Shown one piece after another: positions 57,868 through 64,000 of a stretch of DNA of 64,000 nt. The stretch is taken from assembly GCF_946479765.1 (NCBI RefSeq), contig NZ_CAMLHO010000005.1, positions 1-64,000 on the forward strand, read 5' to 3'. The first letter of the stretch is position 1. Every line of letters starts with the position of its first letter. This DNA comes from an uncultured Aliivibrio sp. (GTDB lineage Bacteria > Pseudomonadota > Gammaproteobacteria > Enterobacterales > Vibrionaceae). The notes below the pieces were generated by a model, which saw only the letters and a list, made by a program, of their open reading frames with translations, had not been told where the DNA came from and made no database searches. A program made the translations under genes and the position numbers.

Positions 57868-57904
57868 CTATCTATTTTTACCCAACTGATGAGAGGAAAG
57901 GCGC

Positions 57905-58726
57905 ATGGCAACGTACTTTGTGGGCGACATTCAAGGATGCCTAGACGAGCTCCTTCTGTTATTAGATCAAGTCTGCTTCGATAAAGAAAATGATCAACTT
58001 TGGCTAACCGGTGATCTTGTTGCTCGCGGACCTAAATCATTAGAAACGCTTCGCTTTGTAAAATCATTGGGGAAAGCGGCGGTCACTATTCTTGGCAATC
58101 ATGACCTTCATTTACTTGCTGTCTCTCAGGGTATTTCACGCGTAAAAGAAAAAGATAAAACCGCCCCTATTTTTACCGCGTCTGATAGTGAAGAATTACT
58201 CACTTGGCTACGCCATCAACCATTATTAGCGACCCACGCTCAGCATAATATTGTCATGACTCATGCTGGGATCTCTCCACAGTGGAATATAGAAACTGCC
58301 ACTGAATGCGCTCGTGAAGTTGAAGCTATTTTGGTTTCTGACAGATGGGTATGGTTATTAGAAAATATGTACGAGAACCAGCCTGATTTATGGCGAGAAG
58401 AGCTTACTGATATCGAGCGTTATCGCTACATCATTAATGCATTTACACGCATGCGCTTTTGTTTTCACGACGCCAGTTTAGATATGGACTGTAAACAACC
58501 GCCACAGGACTTATCTTCAGAAGATAAAGAAAAACTAACCCCATGGTTTGATCTTAAATCTCGACGCCCTCTTTCTCACACCGTCATCTTTGGTCATTGG
58601 GCGGCATTGATGGGTTATGAAAACAATGGCGTAATAGCATTAGATACAGGCTGTGTTTGGGGGGAATATATGACGATGTATCGTGTTGATGATGGGAAGT
58701 ATTTTACGCAGAAGGCGATAAGCTAG
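57905..58726 (+). CDS. apaH: ApaH, symmetrical Ap4A hydrolase
   Basis: It splits diadenosine tetraphosphate into two ADP and also removes Np4 caps from RNA in E. coli. PPP-family phosphoesterase motifs are in order: GDIQGC (about 7-12), GDLVARGP (about 36-43) and GNHDLH (about 64-69), with further His residues in MTHAGISPQW and VIFGHWAALMG. The 273-residue length is normal. GAGAGGAAAGG precedes the ATG. It lies after the rsmA terminator, so it has its own promoter or depends on read-through. Confidence 0.95.
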   Translation: MATYFVGDIQGCLDELLLLLDQVCFDKENDQLWLTGDLVARGPKSLETLRFVKSLGKAAVTILGNHDLHLLAVSQGISRVKEKDKTAPIFTASDSEELLTWLRHQPLLATHAQHNIVMTHAGISPQWNIETATECAREVEAILVSDRWVWLLENMYENQPDLWREELTDIERYRYIINAFTRMRFCFHDASLDMDCKQPPQDLSSEDKEKLTPWFDLKSRRPLSHTVIFGHWAALMGYENNGVIALDTGCVWGEYMTMYRVDDGKYFTQKAIS

Positions 58727-59056
58727 AAACTATACGCTTCGCTAACTAGAGACTATAAAAGCAAAGAATAAACGACTTATCTAACTCATCATTAGCAACC
58801 CCTCCTAGCCTCCCCTTATATTAATAATTGTTGCCAATGAATATAATTAACTAAGGGGAGGAACCGTTATTCATGTGCTGAAACTACAGCGACAAAGATG
58901 GTTCTCCCCCTTTTTTGATCAGTTATTGAGATCAATAAAGTAAACATAAGGGGGAGTTAGTGGGGGTTGCTAATAAATATATGAAGTACTTCGAAGAACA
59001 TCGCTTTTCCTGAAACCTTAAGCGAAGCGCCCTTTAGAACGAAGTTCGTCCTGCTC
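58727..59056. other. Non-coding region between apaH and folA
   Basis: No gene is seen. Most of it is taken up by the inverted-repeat element at 58792-58973. The right end (58980-59050) contains short dyads such as GAAGTACTTC and GAACGAAGTTC near the folA stop that may help end folA transcription. Confidence 0.65.
58792..58973. repeat. Cloverleaf-like inverted-repeat element, possible MITE
   Basis: The ends (58792-58819 and 58946-58973) are 28-nt imperfect inverted repeats beginning TTAGCAACCCC and rich in CCCC/GGGG. Inside are a 13-bp pair AAGGGGAGGAACC (58853-58865) with GGTTCTCCCCCTT (58900-58912), a TTGATC/GATCAA hairpin (58915-58935), and an AT-rich dyad near 58819-58850. The 182-bp unit has no coding potential. 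The layout resembles small non-autonomous repeats such as MITEs; no second copy is in the window. Confidence 0.7.
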
Positions 59057-59578
59057 TTACCTTTCTAACACCACAAATTCCATATCATACTTATTCTTTT
59101 CATCTTTCAAATACATCTCAGAATACGTCTGATTCCACCCCTCTCCCCAATCAGGGAATTGAGTGTCACCATCAATGTCAGCATCGATGAAAGTTAGGTA
59201 AAGTTTATCCACCGCGGGTAAACACGCTTCATAAATAGAGCCACCACCGATAATCATTAGCTCTTCAATATCACCCGCGACTTGCTTTGCTTCATCAATG
59301 GAAGTCACACAAGTCACGCCTTCAATGTTCAAATTCGCATCACGACTTAAAACGATATTTAATCGACCCGGTAATGGGCGACCAATGGATTCGTAGGTTT
59401 TACGTCCCATCACAATAGGCTTACCCATAGTCGATTTTTTAAACCATGCGAAATCAGCAGGTAGGTGCCATGGCATTTGGTTATTTTTGCCAATAATTCG
59501 AGATTGAGAATTTGACAGATTACACGATTTATCTATTTTTCCATTATGTGCCATGGCCGCAATCATACTAATCTTCAT
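59057..59578 (-). CDS. folA: FolA, dihydrofolate reductase with an N-terminal-loop insertion
   Basis: It reduces dihydrofolate to tetrahydrofolate with NADPH and is the trimethoprim target. The segments MPWHLPADFAWFKKSTMGKPIVMGRKTYESIGRP-type core, LPGRLNIVLSRD, ELMIIGGGSIYE (NADPH loop) and GDTQFPDW are normal. Compared with E. coli and Moritella enzymes there is an extra run of about 14 residues (GKIDKSCNLSNSQS, about residues 13-26) between the first strand and RIIGKNNQMPW. This is in the Met20-loop region over the active site. Length is 173 residues against about 159. The frame is intact on both sides, so it is an insertion and not a frameshift. Confidence 0.9.
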   Translation of the reverse strand: MKISMIAAMAHNGKIDKSCNLSNSQSRIIGKNNQMPWHLPADFAWFKKSTMGKPIVMGRKTYESIGRPLPGRLNIVLSRDANLNIEGVTCVTSIDEAKQVAGDIEELMIIGGGSIYEACLPAVDKLYLTFIDADIDGDTQFPDWGEGWNQTYSEMYLKDEKNKYDMEFVVLER

Positions 59579-59643
59579 TTATTCTAAATCTCATTTTATT
59601 AAGCAAAAAAACTGGTCCGTAGAATAACAAATTAATACTCTTA

Positions 59644-60120
59644 TCACACTATTGATTTTCTTCGATAGAAAAGCAAACCAGGCATAGCTAACCCAATGGC
59701 TAATGCCGCAATCGTAAATAAGGTTTTCACTAAATTATCGATCATTAACGCCCATAATTCAGGAGAATAACCTAGGTGATTTATCTCAACGACTGCAATC
59801 ATCGCCTTAAAAGCAAAAACACCGGGGATCATTGGAATTAATGCAGCGACCGTAAATACTTTGGGATGAGCAAGAAAACGATGTGACCAATGCACACCAA
59901 TCATACCCACTGTTGTAGCTGCACATAATGTCGCCCACTCTAATGGCGCACCATAATGCATTAATAAGAATCGAGTCCCATGACCAATCGCACCACCAAT
60001 CGCACAGTATTTTAATGCCTTCGCTGGAACATTAAAAACCAGAGCAAAACCAACGGCAGGGATCATCGCGAAAAACATATCATTAATAAGTTCGAGAAAT
60101 AAATCAAAAACAGAATTCAT
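59644..60120 (-). CDS. yjjB: YjjB-like subunit of a ThrE-type exporter
   Basis: This small membrane protein has about four or five helices (ThrE_2 type). E. coli YjjB and YjjP together form a split ThrE-family carrier that has been linked to succinate export. Blocks are FFAMIPAVGFALVFNVPAKAL, GAIGHGTRFLLMHYG, VHWSHRFLAHPKVFTVAALIPMIPG and LGYSPELWALMIDNL. I chose the ATG at 60120 (158 residues) because it aligns with the E. coli start; the frame is open to 60147, right after yjjP. Substrate here is unknown. Confidence 0.83.
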   Translation of the reverse strand: MNSVFDLFLELINDMFFAMIPAVGFALVFNVPAKALKYCAIGGAIGHGTRFLLMHYGAPLEWATLCAATTVGMIGVHWSHRFLAHPKVFTVAALIPMIPGVFAFKAMIAVVEINHLGYSPELWALMIDNLVKTLFTIAALAIGLAMPGLLFYRRKSIV

Positions 60121-60150
60121 TGTTACGCTATCCATTTGTAAAAGCATCCA

Positions 60151-60918
60151 TTAGTTAATCCATCCCCACACACCGACTAGATTCATTGCCCCAACAATAC
60201 CAATACTGGTTGATAGAGTAAGTAAGGTCGCAAATGTCCAGCGTGCAATCCCCATATTGACATAACCTTTCACCATATCAGCGACCGCATTAATTAATGG
60301 AAAACCAGGAACTAGCATCAAAACAGAAGAAGCCATTGCAAGAAAGGGGGTGTTACCAATATGATAAATGACAGCTTGAGAAGAGATAAGTGTGGTAACA
60401 AAGGCAGTAATGCCAAAGTTAAGTAGAGGGTTAAAATGTCGATGCCCGATTTCTTGTCGAACAATCATTCCTAAGGAGGACGCAAGAAACGTCATCATAA
60501 ATACCGGCCAGTCACCACCAGCTAAACGGCTAAAACTAGCACAAGACAATCCAATCATAACAACCACAAGCCAACGGTTATATCTTTCTTGACTGATCCC
60601 ATCTAGTTTAATAGCAGCTTCATGGCAATCTAACAAACCTTTTTCAGACATAATACAGATCCGCTGGATCTCTGTAACTGCTCGCATATTAATCCCGCGA
60701 TCAGGTGCTCTTCGAGCGGTCGTCATACAGTGTTCATCAATCATTGTGGTAATAACTAAAGAGCTTGCAGATAATGATATTTCAACATCATCAGCACCAA
60801 CAGCAATACCTAATCGTCGGCTAACATCTGAAACCAAACTACTTTCAGCTCCATGTTGAAGTAGCATCTGCCCAGCTTTCGCTACTAAGCGTGATATTTC
60901 CCTTTGCTTTTCGTCCAT
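60151..60918 (-). CDS. yjjP: YjjP-like subunit of a ThrE-type exporter
   Basis: The 255-residue protein has an N-terminal soluble domain (about 1-110) with LVAKAGQMLLQHGAESSLV and RAPDRGINMRAVTEIQRIC, then about five helices, the ThrE (DUF1212) architecture. It pairs with YjjB encoded immediately downstream; together they equal one full ThrE protein. In E. coli both are needed for activity, which fits the tight linkage here. The gene follows a terminator after obgE, so it should have its own promoter in the 123-bp gap. Confidence 0.85.
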   Translation of the reverse strand: MDEKQREISRLVAKAGQMLLQHGAESSLVSDVSRRLGIAVGADDVEISLSASSLVITTMIDEHCMTTARRAPDRGINMRAVTEIQRICIMSEKGLLDCHEAAIKLDGISQERYNRWLVVVMIGLSCASFSRLAGGDWPVFMMTFLASSLGMIVRQEIGHRHFNPLLNFGITAFVTTLISSQAVIYHIGNTPFLAMASSVLMLVPGFPLINAVADMVKGYVNMGIARWTFATLLTLSTSIGIVGAMNLVGVWGWIN

Positions 60919-60987
60919 TTGTCTTCGTAATAATTAACTAAATAAACCTCTATTCTAAGCCTTTCATTTTTATCTTTAATGACCTAA

Positions 60988-61018
60988 ATAAAAAAAACCG
61001 CAATAAATGCGGTTTTTT
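60988..61018. terminator. Terminator of obgE
   Basis: AAAAACCGC and GCGGTTTTT pair perfectly around AATAAAT, with long A and T runs on both sides. It lies between obgE and yjjP on the minus strand. Confidence 0.88.
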
Positions 61019-61041
61019 ATTATCATTCTTTTGATTAAGAA

Positions 61042-62253
<1,212 letters not shown>

Positions 62254-62414
62254 TCATTATAGCTACAGTTTCATTATTAACCGTAAACCAAATAATAGGA
62301 TGAGTGTGGATCTTCAATGATCTTTACGTTACTTAATATATCAATATATAGTCACTAGTTAAACATTCTACTGATTCACTACACTAAAATGGTTAACTGG
62401 TGACTATCCATAAA

Positions 62415-62445
62415 TAAAAAGCCCCGCCAAGTGGCAGGGCTTTTA
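62415..62445 (-). terminator. Terminator of rplU-rpmA
   Basis: AAAAGCCCCGCC and GGCAGGGCTTTT pair with one mismatch around AAGT; on the minus strand a T run follows. It lies 21 bp beyond the rpmA stop. Confidence 0.85.
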
Positions 62446-62465
62446 AAATTAGTTTTTAAAAACGA

Positions 62466-62723
62466 TTATTCAGCGTCGATAGAAACGAATTTACGGTTTT
62501 TAGGACCTTTAACTTCAAACTTCACTTTACCTTCAGATAGAGCGAAAAGAGTATGGTCTTTACCGATGCCTACGTTAGTACCAGCGTGGAATTTAGTACC
62601 ACGTTGACGCACGATGATGTTACCTGCAAGAACAGATTCGCCACCAAAGCGCTTAACACCAAGACGTTTACTTTCTGAATCGCGGCCGTTACGAGTAGAA
62701 CCGCCAGCTTTTTTATGTGCCAT
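62466..62723 (-). CDS. rpmA: Ribosomal protein L27 (bL27)
   Basis: The 85-residue large-subunit protein has an N-terminus that reaches the peptidyl-transferase centre. It starts [18 protein letters not shown], the conserved bL27 tail, and continues with LGVKRFGGE and [15 protein letters not shown]. There is no N-terminal extension of the Firmicutes type. It follows rplU by 17 bp; AAGGAGAA lies before its start. Codon use is typical of highly expressed genes. Confidence 0.97.
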   Translation of the reverse strand: MAHKKAGGSTRNGRDSESKRLGVKRFGGESVLAGNIIVRQRGTKFHAGTNVGIGKDHTLFALSEGKVKFEVKGPKNRKFVSIDAE

Positions 62724-62740
62724 TTGTTATTCTCCTTAAA

Positions 62741-63052
62741 TTAAGCGCTGATGCCAGTGATTCTGACTTCAGTGAACCATTGACGATGGCCCTGCTGCTT
62801 ACGAGAATGCTTACGACGACGGAACTTAACGATTTTAATTTTATCGCCACGACCGTGCTGAACTACTTCCGCAGTTACTTTACCGCCAGCTACTAGAGGT
62901 GCACCAATAGTGATTTCTTCACCATTAGCAATCATAAGAACGTTGTCGAAATCAACTGTTGCGCCAGTCTCAACGTCTAATTTTTCCAAGCGAAGAGTTT
63001 GACCTTCACTTACACGGTGTTGTTTACCACCAGATTGGAAAACAGCGTACAT
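62741..63052 (-). CDS. rplU: Ribosomal protein L21 (bL21)
   Basis: This large-subunit protein binds 23S rRNA. The 103-residue product begins [18 protein letters not shown] and ends with the bL21 signature [21 protein letters not shown] and EVRITGI. It is the first gene of rplU-rpmA and has a strong sigma70 promoter 88 bp upstream. It is divergent from ispB, as in E. coli. Confidence 0.97.
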   Translation of the reverse strand: MYAVFQSGGKQHRVSEGQTLRLEKLDVETGATVDFDNVLMIANGEEITIGAPLVAGGKVTAEVVQHGRGDKIKIVKFRRRKHSRKQQGHRQWFTEVRITGISA

Positions 63053-63139
63053 ATTTTACTCCGCTACTTTCGCACTACCATTTAATTTGTTTACTCAACA
63101 ATTTTGGTGTGCGTTAAACTTGTCATCAATAGGGTCCGG

Positions 63140-63168
63140 ATTCTACGCGAATGATTTCAATCTGACAA
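63140..63168 (-). promoter_or_regulatory. Promoter of rplU-rpmA
   Basis: On the minus strand a -35 TTGTCA (63163-63168) and a -10 TAGAAT (63140-63145) are exactly 17 bp apart, 88 bp before the rplU start. The sequence after the -10 (CCGGACCC) is GC-rich, which suits growth-rate control. Confidence 0.75.
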
Positions 63169-63326
63169 CCCAAAATTGCAGAAAAATGATGAAAAGATAA
63201 ACGAAATAGTTAATCAGCAAAAAGAGAGGTATTTTCGACTGTATTGCGACCCTCAATTTAGTGTATTATTTGTGTAATCACTTATTACAATAAAGCCTAT
63301 TAGGCCCTAACCTTGCTGGAAGAATA

Positions 63327-64000
63327 ATGGATTTTAAAGCTATCCAAGCCCTCACGGCTGATGACATGGCAATCGTAAATGAAACCATCTTAGCGCAGCT
63401 GAATTCAGATGTGGCACTTATCAACCAACTTGGTTTTTACATTGTAAGCGGCGGCGGTAAACGCTTGCGTCCTGTGCTTGCCATTTTATCCGCAAAAGCA
63501 CTTGGATACGAAGGTAAAAACCATACTATGGCAGCCGCCTTTATTGAGTTTATTCATACTGCAACGTTACTGCACGATGACGTGGTCGATGAATCAGATA
63601 TGCGTCGTGGCAAAGCAACCGCCAATGCAGAATTTGGTAATGCGGCAAGCGTACTCGTTGGTGACTTTATCTACACTCGTTCATTCCAAATGATGACGAG
63701 CTTAGGATCCATAAAGATCCTTAGCTTAATGAGTGAGTCCGTTAATGTGATCGCCGAAGGCGAAGTGCTCCAATTAATGAACTGCAATGATCCCAACACC
63801 ACCGAAGAAAGCTACATGCAAGTGATCTACTCTAAGACTGCTCGCTTGTTTGAAGCCGCCACTCAGATCGGTGCTATTCTAAATGACGCACCACAAGAGA
63901 TCGAGACAGCACTACAAAATTACGGTAAATATTTAGGCACAGCATTTCAACTGATTGATGATGTCATGGATTACACTTCTGATGGTGAAGACATGGGTAA
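63327..64000 (+). CDS. ispB: IspB, octaprenyl diphosphate synthase (cut by the window end)
   Basis: It makes the C40 side chain of ubiquinone and menaquinone from farnesyl diphosphate and isopentenyl diphosphate. The start is the ATG at 63327 with GGAAG upstream. The visible 224 residues contain GGGKRLRPVLAIL, the first Asp-rich motif LLHDDVVDESDMRRG (about residues 81-95) and the second Asp-rich motif QLIDDVMDY (about 208-216). About 100 residues are missing beyond the right edge. It is divergent from rplU, the conserved arrangement in gammaproteobacteria. Confidence 0.95.
   Translation, partial: MDFKAIQALTADDMAIVNETILAQLNSDVALINQLGFYIVSGGGKRLRPVLAILSAKALGYEGKNHTMAAAFIEFIHTATLLHDDVVDESDMRRGKATANAEFGNAASVLVGDFIYTRSFQMMTSLGSIKILSLMSESVNVIAEGEVLQLMNCNDPNTTEESYMQVIYSKTARLFEAATQIGAILNDAPQEIETALQNYGKYLGTAFQLIDDVMDYTSDGEDMG

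Noticed and set aside
59057..59578. Frameshift pair in folA as an explanation of the odd N-terminal stretch
   Set aside because: Sequence on both sides is in the same frame and matches DHFR, and the extra stretch is exactly 42 bases. An insertion is the simpler reading.

Overview
The window looks like chromosome 1 of a member of the Vibrionaceae, most probably an Aliivibrio (A. fischeri/salmonicida/logei group). The base composition is AT-rich. The gene order matches Vibrio where Vibrio differs from E. coli: a zrg-type zinc operon, cysD-cysN-SLC13-cysC, a TIGR04219 barrel, and a CheX gene after zur. The genus call is inference from protein likeness and order. It was not checked by a search.

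Layout. 1-373 holds the promoters and leader of an rRNA operon that leaves the window leftwards. 374-7648 is the tamB-tamA / msrA / ytfK / ytfJ block (envelope assembly, methionine sulfoxide repair, stringent-response modulator). 7667-11146 is a zinc-uptake operon with a DUF2607 gene, zrgA, an ABC ATPase, a permease and a DUF3299 gene; a Zur-like box overlaps its promoter. 11452-12345 is a TIGR03899 gene. 12440-17194 is the sulfate activation operon cysD-cysN-SLC13 permease-cysC. 17638-22413 carries cpdB, an ElaA-like acetyltransferase, a YtfB/OapA-like protein, fklB and a DUF2780 protein. 22490-26815 is cysJ-cysI-cysH, so nearly the whole assimilatory sulfate pathway lies within 15 kb. 26931-29109 has a small unknown gene, a TIGR04219 barrel and dusA.

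Between dusA and zur (about 29147-32915) sits the one clearly foreign segment. It is about 3.7 kb, AT-rich and flanked by imperfect direct repeats of about 90 bp with an identical 27-bp core. It holds a truncated integrase, a truncated Ogr-like zinc finger, a two-gene operon that I recognise as a GapS4a/GapS4b-like (GAPS4) anti-phage system, an intact Ogr/Delta-like zinc finger and other phage debris. I read it as the wreck of one or two P2-like prophages or satellites at the dusA-zur junction that has kept a defence cargo.

32964-45106 returns to core genes: zur, cheX, pgi, an Omp85-type barrel, alr, dnaB, a DUF481 barrel and an RND efflux pair. 45352-50292 is the leu operon with a leucine-rich leader peptide and attenuator. 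50401-52217 has a DUF547 protein, djlA and a doubtful small ORF. 52239-58726 is lptD-surA-pdxA-rsmA-apaH, with apaG missing from its usual place. 58792-58973 is a cloverleaf-like inverted-repeat element. The window ends with folA (in-frame insertion in the Met20-loop region), yjjB/yjjP, obgE, rpmA, rplU and the first part of ispB.

Connections worth noting: zur and a likely Zur target (the zrg operon) are both in the window, and LptD, SurA, TamA/TamB and several outer-membrane barrels give it a strong envelope-biogenesis theme.
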